Positions 25,205-37,600 of a stretch of DNA of 64,000 nt are shown piece after piece. The stretch is taken from NCBI GenBank assembly GCA_019722365.1, contig JADFUC010001895.1, forward strand, positions 868,001-932,000, given 5' to 3'. The translations under genes and the position numbers were made by a program. How positions within the stretch are numbered: the stretch's first letter is position 1; each line of letters opens with the position of its first letter. The notes beneath the pieces are model-generated. The model ran no database searches and was not told the origin of the DNA. It saw only the letters and a program-made list of their open reading frames with translations. Source of the DNA: Lithospermum erythrorhizon (lineage: Eukaryota > Streptophyta > Magnoliopsida > Boraginales > Boraginaceae).

Positions 25205-25678
25205 CTACTTCACTTCACGGACATGAAAACATGGAAAGAAACAACGGATCAAGTAAGCTCCTATATTAACGGCGCATCCAAAAGCTCTACCGGCTCTCTC
25301 TCTTTGCACTTCAGGGACAATAGGAACATACACAGGATTTGGTACCATATACTGCTGATATGAATTGCACTCCAGGACTGCCGAGTGTGATTGATTGGCT
25401 TCTGGAACGGAATTTAATAGCTCACATGTACTATCAATTAAACTGGCCAAACCTGAGACAACACCAATCTCCGGTGGAATTTCCATCTCTGGCTGGTCTT
25501 CGTAATCCATCCATGAAGGTAATGGTGGAGCTGAAGGCTGAACTGGTCTGTAGTGATAATGATAGTGGAGTGCCGGTCGTGAAGGTTCCGCTTCTACTGC
25601 TTTCAGGGAGTGAATCTGTCTCTTGTTCTTCTTCCTTGACCAAAATTTTAGTTTCTTCACTGCTTTCATTATCTTCAT
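25205..25678 (-). CDS. Unknown plant-specific small basic protein
   Basis: A single-exon ORF of 157 residues on the minus strand. It begins MKIMKAVKKLKFWSRKKNKR, a strongly basic N-terminus with an FWS core that I recall from uncharacterised plant proteins. A His/Tyr-rich patch (ALHYHYHYRP), the Pro-rich phrase QPSAPPLPSWMDYED and a Cys/Phe-rich end (YLIRCFFPCFHV) follow. A second Met four codons in is an alternative start. It is convergent with the U2AF35-related gene, with stop codons 139 bases apart, so 3' UTRs may overlap. The plus-strand frame over 25339-25716 is open but looks like its shadow. Function unknown; no enzyme motif seen. Confidence 0.65.
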   Translation of the reverse strand: MKIMKAVKKLKFWSRKKNKRQIHSLKAVEAEPSRPALHYHYHYRPVQPSAPPLPSWMDYEDQPEMEIPPEIGVVSGLASLIDSTCELLNSVPEANQSHSAVLECNSYQQYMVPNPVYVPIVPEVQRERAGRAFGCAVNIGAYLIRCFFPCFHVREVK

Positions 25679-26113
25679 GGTCTTGTGATGCTAAATTTAC
25701 AATTTTTAAGCTTTAGAAGCTGAAGGGTCTTACAGTGTTGGTTGAAACTTGCATGCGTGTTATGATGTTGGGAACTTAAAGAGTATGGTTGAGCTTTTGA
25801 ATGTGTAGTTGTATACCGTTATAGAAGATTGATGGCCAATTACCATTAGCTTAAGATTCCTGAATATGGTGACCGTTGCCCCCCTACTTATCACACCTAT
25901 CTTTTTTCCCATTTCATCATTAGTTCAGTTTATACTTGATTTGTAAAGCTTAAAGTTGGTGCTTTTCTGAATGGTTTTGTAACTTGGGTGGGCTACATCA
26001 TACAATAAAGGCACACTTTAAATTAGTCTAAAGCGTGTCCTAGGGTTTAGGATGAACAACCATGAAATTAGAAGTCTCAACTGTCCGAGGAAAATTGAAA
26101 TTTAAGAGAACTA
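25679..26113. other. Spacer upstream of the small basic protein
   Basis: Likely promoter and leader of the minus-strand gene at 25205-25678. No ORF or RNA gene recognised. Confidence 0.4.
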
Positions 26114-26288
26114 CTCCCTCTATCCTAAAATTTAAAGGAGGTTTGTTTTTACACAAAAATTAAGGAACATTGAAATTTATATCTTAAAACATCTTTTGCT
26201 CATTTTCCTCTTTAATTGGTCAAAATGAAAATCATTTTTGAAATTTTTATTTTGGATAAAAAGTTTTTTGATTTTGGAATGGAGGAAG
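26114..26288. mobile_element. Stowaway-like MITE
   Basis: A 175-base AT-rich element flanked by TA on both sides (26112-26113 and 26289-26290), the target duplication of Tc1/mariner elements. The left end reads CTCCCTCTATCCTAAAAT. The right end, read on the other strand, is CTTCCTCCATTCCAAAAT, a good terminal inverted repeat of the Stowaway CTCCCTCC type. No coding capacity. Confidence 0.8.
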
Positions 26289-27166
26289 TAGCTTTCAGTA
26301 TAATCCAATGCGATTGAATCCGGAGCTTGACTGATGTCTTGATTCAGCGATCTAGCTTCGGAGATTAGCCCATCTTGGGGAAATGAAATGAGATGAGCCT
26401 TGGGCTCTCTTCGAATAATTGTTAATTTGAGCTAAAATTTCTCTAGCTCTACGATATTCATGCTTAACTCTACATGTAAAGTCGATGTAGTGGGGTCTTA
26501 ATTTTGTTGTTCATATTGAGGTTAGTAATTTAGACACTAAAATATGGCAGATGTTCTGCTCGTTCCATAGCCTGGTGTCGAATTCTGATATGTTGTCTTA
26601 ATGGGACAACTGAAACATGGGTCGACAGGATAGAATTCATAGAACATATCTTCCACACACCACAACCAGTCAAACTAACTAAAGTCACAAGGTCATACAA
26701 AAGAACAAGCCGAAAAGTTCCACTTGATGCAATGTTCTACAACCTTACCTAAGAAGACAACGACCTTTGGGGGGGGGGGGGGGGGGTGAATCATTCGGTA
26801 TCATAAATTAGATAGATACTCATAATGCTATATACATACATAACATAATATTGACCAAGTCATGAGTATAGCCTAGCCTCCATCGAAGAATTGGGCAAAA
26901 GATGCCAGCATCTCTCTTTCTTCATCGACCACCTAAATGGGCTCCAGACAAGCTCATCGAGATTCCATTTCTATGTAGTACAAAAAACTTCAAGACTAAA
27001 GATTGACTGACCCTGACCTGACCCCTTGATGCCACCATCCCTCTAATCGTCACACATTTTAGCAGCTTACCATAATCAGGTGCTTGGCGTGACCATGGAT
27101 GATCTCTAGTAATATTTTCAAACCCCAATTTGTTCTTACTTTCGTCATGTTCTACGCATAATAGGA
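26289..27166. other. Spacer and probable ARF1 3' UTR
   Basis: Lies downstream of the ARF1 stop on the minus strand. Apart from the poly-G tract there is no repeat. The 68-codon minus frame at 26922-27128 is not homologous to anything I know and probably lies in the 3' UTR. Confidence 0.4.
26769..26786 (+). repeat. Poly-G tract (18 G)
   Basis: Eighteen consecutive guanines (a C-run on the ARF1 sense strand), about 380 bases beyond the ARF1 stop codon. Very unusual in AT-rich plant sequence. Its length may be a sequencing or assembly approximation. Confidence 0.9.
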
Positions 27167-30100
27167 CTAGTATGCGGATCCCACAAATGATGACTGCTCT
27201 TCACTGCCGATAGCAACTTCAGGAATAGGCTTCTCTGATTTTCCCTCTTTGACAGGAAGCTTAATCTTGGGTGAAAGCTTTTTGACTTCATCGGACGTGT
27301 AAACATAGATTTTCCTCACCATGTTACAGAATTCTCTGCAAGATATCGAAGGTTGTATCAGCGAAAGATTTTAACGTTAGCAGCACAAAGTAGTAAAATC
27401 CAAGTATAATGCACAAGTAATGTTGTATCTACTCTATGAAAAACATAACAAACAAGTACACTTAAATGACCGATGCTCAACACGAGTATACATATACACA
27501 AGTAAATAAAACACGACTAAATTATTTGAACTTACAGCCAAGGATCATCTCCAACCATCATCATGTCATCCTCATCATCTGTATAAACAACTTGCCACTT
27601 CTTCATCGACCCGCAAAGCTCTCCTTCTATGTCAAACATCTCCTCCAATTTTTTTAGAAGGTCTTCATAACTATTCAATCGTGTGAGATCAAGTGCCCTC
27701 CCTACTGCCATACCTTGCATATGGACCTTACATGGAAAGTAAAAAATGTCAATTGAACTTTGCTCCTGTTTACAAAGTTTTATTGTCATAATATACATCT
27801 CAACACATACAGATTACATGCAGATAAAATATTTGTCTCATATTCATCAATTGTAAGATCACGGAAATATAGTCGACAATTACTAGAGATGCTCAATTTT
27901 ACCCACCTTATATGTAAGTGGACATAAAGATGGTCTTACTTCAGAATGATTTTTATTTGTCAGAACAGGTCTACGTCTCATTTCTATGATCCCTTGCACA
28001 TGTAGTTTAAGTTGAAAACACGAGCACTTCTGTAATCTCTTTCACATATCATTAAAGAAGGAATCCATATAAAAGTCAAATCTGTTATCTCTTAATATCA
28101 TTGACAGAAGATTTGTTATCTTCTTTGGCCAATAACAATTTCGGGAGAAAGCCACATAAATAGAAGCATTACTACCTTGGTGCAGCTCCTTATTTGTCTG
28201 CTTTGGGACTCATGGGGAGACTTCAGGCATGACTTTTCAGGTTCACAACTCAAAGAAGGAAGGTTAGCATGATTGGAAATAAGCGGCCTGGAGTTGTGAT
28301 CAGATTCAGCATCTAAGGATGGAATCGGCTGGTCATGAGCAACAGATCCAGATACAAAGGTCGGTGTAGCATCCTCTATGGTTGACTGTTCTATTAAATC
28401 AATCCCGAAGAGCCTGTATCCATTTGTCTGCCTCTTCTCACTAACAGGCACAAGAGACTCTTGAGCCGTGTCGCCTTGAATGGACCAGCACATGGACTTG
28501 GTAGAAGCAAGTGCCGAAGAACCATGATTGCTCCAATTTAAAGTGGTAGTCTTTGCAGCAGCCAGGACCTTCGGTGAGGGAAATAACTCTCGAGCATCAG
28601 CTGGTTCGCAATTTGAAAAGGCTGCTCCAGAGTCAGCGGGAGATTTCCAAATACCTAGAACAACCAAATGAGTAATATAGAAAATGAACGTAGAATAGTA
28701 TTGGAATGAAATATCAGGAAGACGCTTTACCAATCCCAGAAAGCTCCTGAATTGATGAGGATGTAACGGGAGGTCGATTTCTCTTGTTCCTTTGAGGAGG
28801 CAGACAGGCTGGAGGCGTAGTAGCCACTAGAGGCTCTATCTCCCATGGTGAAACTCTATCAGGACGTAGAATAGGAGAAGGCTCATCCCACTGAACCTGA
28901 ATTAAGGAATATCCATAACTTAAGTTAGCTAAAATGTAATTTCAATCATTGGGCGTTAATTATGATACTTAAGGACCCGACCAAATGCATAAAAATGACA
29001 CGATATATCAATAAATATGAACATCAAGCCAGCACACTATGGAATCCTATCCGGAAAAACACCTTCAAGGATCTCCATTCAGAATCTGGCCATCTTGTAG
29101 ATGGTTTTTCACCAACACCAACTATTGTTCCACTGAACCTGCAGGATAAAAAAGGCAGTAAGAAAAAGAAGAAAACAGATGCTGGAAGGCCGTGAATATT
29201 ATATGACAACTGACACACATAATGTAAACAGCACCTCCTCTCAGGAACTTCATCACCCTCAAATCCCATCTTAAACCTCATGCCAACAGATAGCTTGTGA
29301 CTTCGAGCTTCGAGATAATTGTTCACACTTACAATAAACTCAGTTTGACAAGTCCTGCAAAAGATTGCTAGCTCAATAAAAATTTATTTGACTAATTGTA
29401 ACCGAATTAAATACATTGAGAGTGTGAAATTTTCAAAAAAAGATGGAAACAAGGTTCAAAATAATGAGTTACGCCAATGTTTTCCGTAATTAATCATACA
29501 TTAACAAAGCAGCATACTACAACACCACATTAAAGAAAAAATTAGTTTCGACGGAAACAAGAGGCAGCCAGCTCCGTAGATGAGGGAAATTTCACATCCT
29601 GAAATTGATAACTTAACAATGCAGAGAAAGAAGAAATTAATTTTAGACATACTGGCGCATAAGACTCGGTTATAATCTCAAAGATGAGAAAATCATAGCA
29701 TCTCCTAATTGCTTCTTTGCTGCTACTAATTAACTGAAAACCATGCACAACTTTCTGAAGAACGAAAAAGTTATAACGCCTTAGGTCAACCATTTACTTA
29801 AATAAACAAGCCAACTACCTTGGTTTATAAAATACGGAAAAGGGTGTCCCGGTTGATATGGCATGTGAAGCAGTTGCAAGAACCCCAAGATGCATACTAT
29901 GATTTGAAATGACTGAAGAAGGCATGTTATTAAGCTGTCGCATGTGCCTCCTTACTCCAACCCGTAGCTCCCCATTTTCTCCTCTGCATGGAAGTTTGCA
30001 TTATTAATCAAGATAATACTAACCACTGAGAGGTGAAAAGAGATACGTCCTTCACAGACAATCCATTTGTCATAATCATAAAAAATTACCTAAGGAAGAT

Positions 30101-31849
30101 GAAAGCATCTCCTGCAACTAGTTTTTTTGCACTGACAAAGACGCTCCACCCAGTAGTGAGTAAATGGCGTCTGGGTTGTCCTGAAAACCCAGTAACAAGT
30201 CTTAGTACTGGCGCAATTGGTGATATCATATATAAAATAACGATGCTAAAAGAAGATTGCACTTTGAAAAGTGAAATATACATGTTTATTGAACTTATCA
30301 CTAGGCCACTAGGGTAGTGACAAGATAACGGCCTGGTTAGACCATAGTTGTAAATAGAGGCGCGTCGCGGTAAATAGCGACGCAATAGCGGATTTTTGGA
30401 GTTTCGCCACTATGGACCGCTAAATGCTATTCACAACTTTGGGTTAGACATCCTTTAGATAATTGAAAACAACATCAAAATTGTATCTGAAATATAAGAG
30501 TTAACCTCTAAGTAATTCAGGAAACTAATATACTACTTCATTAAATTTTTTAATAGAAGAGTGTAGTAAGGAAACCTCTAAAAATGTGGCGAAAATGCCA
30601 TTCGTTTTTATGAAGATCAGTAGCAACCAATTCTTGCCAGGGCGGTTGTTGGGACATATCCTGAAATTGGAACCATGAGTAAAAACAGAAGGGTGAAAAG
30701 GAAAATCCATTAAAGGTGAAGGATATTCAAAGCTTACCAGCGGAGGCAAACAGTCATCTGCATGCCTTCGCAGGACCGAGAAACCACCATGAGTGCTGGT
30801 GTCAGATGCTGTCAATGTCTTATAAAATGAATGCACGGTGCATTTTGCAGGCTCTGGCAAAGGAGGGTCTGGCTTTGTGATCTCACTTTGCTGGAGTGCA
30901 CAATAATAGTTAAAATGTTATAACAAACTAATTTAGAAATCAAATACTATCATTTAAGTACTTACTTTGAACAATAAGAAGAAAAGTAAAAGAATATTCC
31001 AGTAAAGGCTGGAAATGCATAAGTGAAAAATAAGCTTACATCAAATTCTGGTAGTAACGTAATCTGTGCATACACCTCATCAGATTCAGTTTCAGCCTAA
31101 ATTCAAAGAAACGTGTATAATGAACAAGGTTAGAGAACACAAGGGAAAGGAGGTCCTTCACAACAATGCAAAATGAAGAAATGTTGAAGAAGTCATCATA
31201 TTACGTACCCGGAGATGTACATTCATCACTTTGCAGAGTATTTTCGATGGCAGATTAAATGAAGGCAACTGTTGATCTAAACCCTGGTGAGTGGACGCCT
31301 CAAGCTGATTGCAAAAATAAAAAACTTCTTGAGATAATCAGAGCTTAACATATTATTATGCGAATGCAAGTACAAGAGAATATTTGGGAGAGGGGGGCAA
31401 GGTTACCTGTTCCATATGGCCTTGTGGGAAGTAATAAACTCGTTCACCTTCACGAGGAACAGTAACTAGGGGTCCAGCACAGGCATTCCAAAGTTCCTTA
31501 TATAAAGCATCGTTTGTTATTCCTGTGAAAGAAAACCAAAAGTACCGTCACAAATTGATAAATCCTGCAAGTCTATCCCCTGTGATATGCAGCATTTACT
31601 AAGATCGTTTATTCTTCATGAACACGTGTTGACTAACATGCTTAACTATCCAAATATCAGTAACCAACGTCCAAAGTGAAATTCAAGCAGAGGATCAACA
31701 CGGGTGGATGCTGCATGGAGCCATGGATCTTAAACAAAATATTTATAACCAGTAGTTACTGATTGTGCAGACAATGATGAGTGAAGTTGAATAAGCAACA
31801 AACCTGAATGAGAACCTCCAGTCATATGATTTAGAGCTAAATGTGCCAT
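27167..31849 (-). CDS. ARF1: Auxin response factor, ARF1 type
   Basis: Fourteen coding exons on the minus strand (31804-31849, 31407-31522, 31209-31304, 31040-31096, 30738-30890, 30576-30660, 30090-30180, 29819-29983, 29235-29354, 29063-29138, 28731-28896, 28176-28654, 27536-27726, 27167-27335) join in frame to 669 residues. Arabidopsis ARF1 has 665. The protein binds auxin-response elements in the nucleus. Seen: [11 protein letters not shown] near the start; B3 DNA-binding domain about 120-225 ([36 protein letters not shown]); ARF domain about 260-345 ([33 protein letters not shown]); a Ser/Pro-containing middle region without a glutamine-rich stretch, as in repressor ARFs; PB1 domain from about 548 ([39 protein letters not shown]). 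The text is nearest ARF1 rather than ARF2 or ARF9. No disruption seen. Confidence 0.95.
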
Positions 31850-31937
31850 TGTAATGAGAAACTCACGTCCTTACTACACCCAGCTACGCACAATATACTT
31901 TCGTGAATATAGCACCAACAATGAAATTCCTAGCTGC

Positions 31938-32637
31938 AAAAGTTATAAATTAAGAGTTTAATTAAACAATCAATTAAATAATAGCCAAGTACAAAAAGCC
32001 ACCTCTTATCAAATATAATCCGCAGACCTACTAATCCATGCCATCAGATGTATCAGGAAAAGGTTTTAACAAATCAATTACACTTCAAACTACTAAGACC
32101 ACAAACCACTCAGTATTAACTAAACTATATGTCCTTCGAAGTTCGACCAAATTATTATCCAACATCATTTAGATTGTTCCTAAACTAGAATAATAAACGA
32201 AGAAATCGCAATTATTAGTTAAAATAACAAGCATGTACAATTATATGCACATAAAAACACCACATATAAACCAGATCAGACACATATTTAGGAGGAAAAA
32301 AATGATAACCGATAAATAAATAAACAAAATAACAATTAAATCAACAATAAATGTAGTTTACATGTGGTAGACATCAGAGATCCATTGGAGCTACACATGC
32401 AACAAGATCTAACAATTAAGCCAACATATTAACTGCTTAACCAAATAATTAGTTAATATTTTCACAATTTCACCAAATAACAATAATAAGTTAAAATCTA
32501 CGTATATATAATTATATACACACATATATTCAACTCACAGAGACAACATATACATAAGTCAACAAAAGGTCAAAACAATAAAAAATACATACCATAAATT
32601 TCCAAAAATTAATAAACAAACTATAATTGATCTTGTT
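31938..32637 (-). other. Probable 5' UTR intron of ARF1
   Basis: On the minus strand a good donor (ATAGAAG then GTAACAAG) follows the leader at about 32638. A TTTTGCAG acceptor ends near 31935, about 90 bases before the ATG. Leader introns are common in ARF genes. The borders are inferred from consensus only. Confidence 0.45.
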
Positions 32638-32642
32638 ACCTT

Positions 32643-32699
32643 CTATGTAACAACGTATATTTTGGTATTGAGCTTCCAAACCCTAGAAAAATCCGCCAT
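32643..32699 (-). CDS. Upstream ORF in the ARF1 leader (18 codons)
   Basis: In the presumed first leader exon an ATG at 32699 (minus strand) opens an 18-residue frame, MADFSRVWKLNTKIYVVT, ending with TAG at 32643-32645, just before the leader-intron donor. A two-codon frame (ATG AGC TAA) lies at 32733-32741. Upstream ORFs regulate translation of several plant ARF mRNAs through reinitiation, so this one could lower ARF1 output. Depends on the inferred leader. Confidence 0.35.
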   Translation of the reverse strand: MADFSRVWKLNTKIYVVT

Positions 32700-32890
32700 T
32701 TTGAGCACTAAGTTGCTTTTTCCCTTTGACTTTTAGCTCATAATTTTGACTATTGATTAATATTTTGGATCAATGAATTTTGGGAGAAAATATGAGAGTT
32801 TTGATGAAAATAATAGTTGAATAAATTAAAAATGATTATTTTGGTTAATGAAAAGAGGAAAGCAAAATGTGTGTGAAAATGTGTTCCAAC

Positions 32891-32898
32891 TGTTTATA
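32891..32898 (-). promoter_or_regulatory. Possible TATA box of ARF1
   Basis: On the minus strand CTCTATAAAC occurs here, followed downstream by the AT-rich leader. A CT/GA-rich stretch lies just upstream (near 32943-32960). The assignment is positional. Confidence 0.4.
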
Positions 32899-32959
32899 GA
32901 GAGAAAGTTGAGTCTATGCTTGGTTGAAGCCGACAGGCTTTTCTATTCTCTCTCTCAAT

Positions 32960-34600
32960 ATGTATTTTATATTTGTATACACCCTATTGGTTAGTGGTTA
33001 AATCATTATTTCATAAAATTATTGTGTAATTTTATTTCGAATAGATCAAATTAAATTTCAACTAAAAATATTAGGGAGTACTTAATTTGATCCATAATAA
33101 TCATGGTAACATTAAAATATATTAGTGTTTTATATTTTTTTCACCAAATATATAGTAATAACTATCTAATTCCATAATTGTCACCAATCAAATTTAATAT
33201 TTTATTTAAAATAAAATGAGTTGTAATCCACATCTATCTATCAATTTATATATTTTTTTTGTCAAATTTTTAGCTAGTTTACCCTAATGCATCGAGGCAA
33301 ACAAATTTCTAATTTTTTTGTGCTGAGAGTTGAAAGAAAAATTATTTTGAGGGACTTTAATTTTTGTTTGTTTAAATATATTTGTTGGTTTAAAATTATA
33401 GATAAATTGATAGGAGTAATTGAATATTACCTCCATTTTAAATTAATTGACTTTCTCATTTTTCGAAACACAATTTTAATCATCAATTATATTTTGCACA
33501 TTACGAAAATTATAAAAAAAAGAATATTATGAAAATATTTATGAGCTTTTCTGATTAACGACATCATGATCAAAGCCTCTTAACACATCTAATCTTAAAC
33601 ATCAATTAATTTCAAATGTTTTAATAATAAATTTATTACCTAAAGTAAATATAGTAAATAAGTATGTATTAAAAAGTAACAAACTCACATGTACGTTGAA
33701 ACTAAAGCAAGATTTTGGCCACTCAAATTGAATAATTATAAATAAAAAATAAAAAATGGTTGTGAAATAATTGCATTAGACTTAAAATAATTGGGAGTAA
33801 TAATTTGTGAAAAGGAAGAGAAAAGAAAAGCGTGCCCCAGGGATGGCAACAGGTTCCCCTTCAAGTGTCCACGCGTGTAAGGCCCAAGTGGTAGAGAATT
33901 CAATATTGAATTACAATAAATAAAGAGAGATCAACATCAAAATCTGTACTATGCTATGCTTTGCCTCCTGTCTCCATGCTATTGGGTGTTGGAATTTAGG
34001 CACACTATTTATTGTTTATTCCCTCCTCTATTTGCCCCTCATTATTGGCGCTCTAACAACACTTGCCATAAATCAACTCTTATTTTAAAATTAAGCATTC
34101 CTATATCAAGTAGTCAAAGAGCTTAAAAATGAACATGTTCGTGACCTTAAATTCAACTTTTCTATACTTAGTAGAAAAAGTAGAGTCCCAATACTTTGAT
34201 TCACCAAAACATAACCCTTTTTTATTTTTAATCCCTCAACTTCAATTTAAGATTTTTGTAAATATACTTTACCAATTATGAAATAAAAAACTCCATACGT
34301 AATATATATTCATTCTAATTGTACAAGGGTGCTATATAAAAGACCTTTTATTTTGTAAAAAAAAAGTTTAAATAAGAATATGTTACTCCGTATAATAAAA
34401 AATATGAAGTTAGATTCATGAATGTTGGAAGGAAATATGATGCGTAGTACAAATGCTCTGAAATCATGAATCACTATCGTAGTTTGTGTTGACTTTCTTG
34501 CACTTGTACATGAATTTCCTGATTTGGGTGCGCTTAGACTTTAGCATTTGAGTATGTAAATGGTTTCTGGAACTTAAGCCTGCCAAATGACCTTTATGCC
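32960..34600. other. AT-rich spacer upstream of ARF1
   Basis: Promoter-side sequence of ARF1 grading into repeat-rich spacer. Short ORFs only. A CAGGGATGGCAACAGG string at 33838 resembles a hAT terminal repeat, but no partner end was found. Confidence 0.4.
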
Positions 34601-37600
34601 CCATTATGGTTCTAACTTCTATGCAATCTTTTTCCCAATCTAACGGACCGGGCCTTCAATGTCTTGACTCATGGTGTCTAACGGACCAGGCCTTGATGGG
34701 TCATTCCAGGCCCGACCCACCAGGTTCTGGCCCCGACCGGCCCCTGCCCACTAGGCCCAATGAACGGTCCCTACCATTAAGAATGTGGGGGTCAAGTGAC
34801 GCCTGCGCCTTCCGATTCGAAATATTCTGGAAGATGGCCCCTGCCCCAGTCTCGGCCTCTTAATAAACGTGCGTGGCAATTTTTTGAAAATAAACGCTGG
34901 CCATCGCTTAACACAAAAAAAGATTCTAAACACACGCTTCATTTCAGTAAATTAACTAAACGTAACGCTTTACGCAAAATAGTCACCAACATATAAAATA
35001 AACAAGCAATGTTACATGTCAGATCAAAGAGCATAAACTATTAACACATAAACGCTAGAAAATAATAGAAATTAAACACCATAAACAATTAACAAATAAC
35101 GAATTCGAACAATAACAAGGCTTAATAACACAATCTAAAATGTTCACAATCACATAACATAATCATCGTTCAAATACTAAAAATGCATAAGATAAAAAAC
35201 TAAAATCTTTGGTTAATGTTATACCACATAAAAATAAAAAAGGAACCATATTGTTTGAAACTTGAAAGTACATAACATAAACAAAACATATTCATCATGG
35301 TCATCTCCTCCAATTTTATCCTTTATCGCCATCTCCCTTGACGATCAACTCAAGGCGGTGGGCGGTCGCGGCATCCCCTCGCATTGTGAGTTAACCTCAT
35401 ATCCTCCGCCCATCGCCGACGACCAACCCAAGTCTCATTCTCTTCAGACTGGCCTCATCTCACCAAACACGGCTAATATGTTGACGCTCATCGACTGCAG
35501 GTAAGCAGTTCTCGATCGACGATTCATGCGATGACCCTACTTCAGTGGGAAATAAAAGGTGTTTGGGGGATGCATTGTGCCCGACTATTAGGGGCGTTCA
35601 GCCCGGGTTGTAGGAATGGCCTCCATCTCTTTGGGGCCTACACCAGATCAATTAGCATTTCCCTCTTTTAAGCCTACTCTAACCCGAAAAAATAAAGGTG
35701 GCCTCCAATCTTTTACTTACATTCTAGAATGGACCTCTCAAACAACATGTGGGCCTTCATTATTCCAAATATAACAAATACAAGACGTCGGGTGGAAAAA
35801 TTAAAATAATAACTACTTACTCCACTGAATGTTTTTCAATTTCGCGCCAATTAAAATACTAACTACGCCAATTTTCAAATAAATGTTTTGCTTTAAACCA
35901 AACCTTCAATGAATGTTCGGAATAGTATATTGAATGAAATTGATTTTTAAATTTATATGATTATTTATTTTACATACAAAAAAAATTATTCAATGTATGA
36001 CCATTTTGTATTTATGCATGCGCCTCGCTTATTTACGATGTTTCGTGATTGGTAAAGGGTTCCCCATTACTTGGTAACCAACTAGTGACTATGAATGTAT
36101 GACATTTGTTGAGTCAAACACACATCATCCATCACGAACTCAAATTTCTAAAACTTCCCACTTAGAGCAACCCGATCTCTCCCACATATACAACCCCGGC
36201 AAAAGATCGATTGCCTTCCTATCATAGCGCGCCCCTTCTATATTTATTGTATTATTTTGTTATTTTCAAAATGGGAACACCTTGCAATCAACACCAACAA
36301 ACGGTAGTAGCAGATTGGCCCATATTGATGACGAAGCTTTGTTTTTTGATAGCGATATATGAAGAACATCATACGTAAAATTTGACCTTAACCCCATTCA
36401 CACAATAGCCTCACGAATAAACGCATGTATGTTGTTTCACTGTTATGTGGCAAGACTTCCAAATACTGCTCAAATCGTATTCACGCCATCATCATTTATA
36501 TCGGCCGCGACAATCATTAAAACTCACCGGCCAATTACTATACCATCCCCTTTCATTATAGTCGTGGAATCCTTCCCTACTCAAACAAAATATACTAACT
36601 AAATCATCTTCCGTGATACTACCACGAACACCATTAATTGTAATGGCACACCACACTATAGTATCTCGCCGAATAAGTAACTCTAAGTGTATGGTGAATC
36701 TCGCGGCAACTATCTCGGGGTACCAATTACTAGTGTCGGTTGCGGGACTCCGGCATCCTGAATCGGTCCGAACCGGCCCGGTCCAAAAAATCCAATCGGT
36801 AATGGACCGATCCGTCCGGATCCACCACGATCCTGATCCGGAACCGATCCGACCGTGACCTAAAACCCCATCCGTAGATTAATATATATATAAAAAATTA
36901 AAATATGTTTTGTTAGTTTTCTTTCTCCTTTAATTTTAAAATGGAAAAATATGTTTGATTCTTTCGCTTAATTAGTTTAATTCATGTAAATGTGTTTGAT
37001 TTCATAAGGTAATAAAGCATTAAATTATTATTTGATTTTTGTATTATTAATTTATTATTTCCTAATTTTTTGTGTATTTTCGAATTTTTTGTATTAGATT
37101 TTAATTATTTTTGAATTGTTAAATATGTTTAATTAGTTTGTTTCATTTTTTTTGTATTTTCTCGAATTGTTAAATATGTTTTAATTATTTTGCTTTATCA
37201 TTTATTTTTGCATGGATATCGACGTGAAGCCGGACATTTATCTTTGTTCTGGATATCGGATAATTATCGGACTTGATCACCCGAAACCGTAATCGACTGC
37301 TCAACCGGTTCCGTCCGTTCAATTGCTCCAGTCCGTTCCTCGATGGACCGAAACCGAACCGAACCGGACCTGGCTGAAATCATCCGAACCCACTGCAATG
37401 ATTATCAATCACTAAAAGAAAAGTCGCAAATAATCAAATATTTACATCTTCTAATAACTAAATAGCACCACCACCTCCACTATTTCCCTGTGCTCGAGAT
37501 ACAATCCTAGCCTTACATTGTAATAGTTGATTCATTCGCCTCGCTCAGCCCTTGTCATGTGGGTGGGAGCTGCTTGGCCGGGGTCTCGCTCTACTACCCT

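Noticed and set aside
25339..25716. 125-codon plus-strand frame
   Set aside because: Antisense shadow of the minus-strand small basic protein, whose translation looks more like a real protein.
26922..27128. 68-codon minus frame just past the ARF1 stop
   Set aside because: No homology, and its position fits the ARF1 3' UTR.
33838..33853. CAGGGATGGCAACAGG as a hAT terminal repeat
   Set aside because: No inverted partner found within several kilobases and no target duplication visible.
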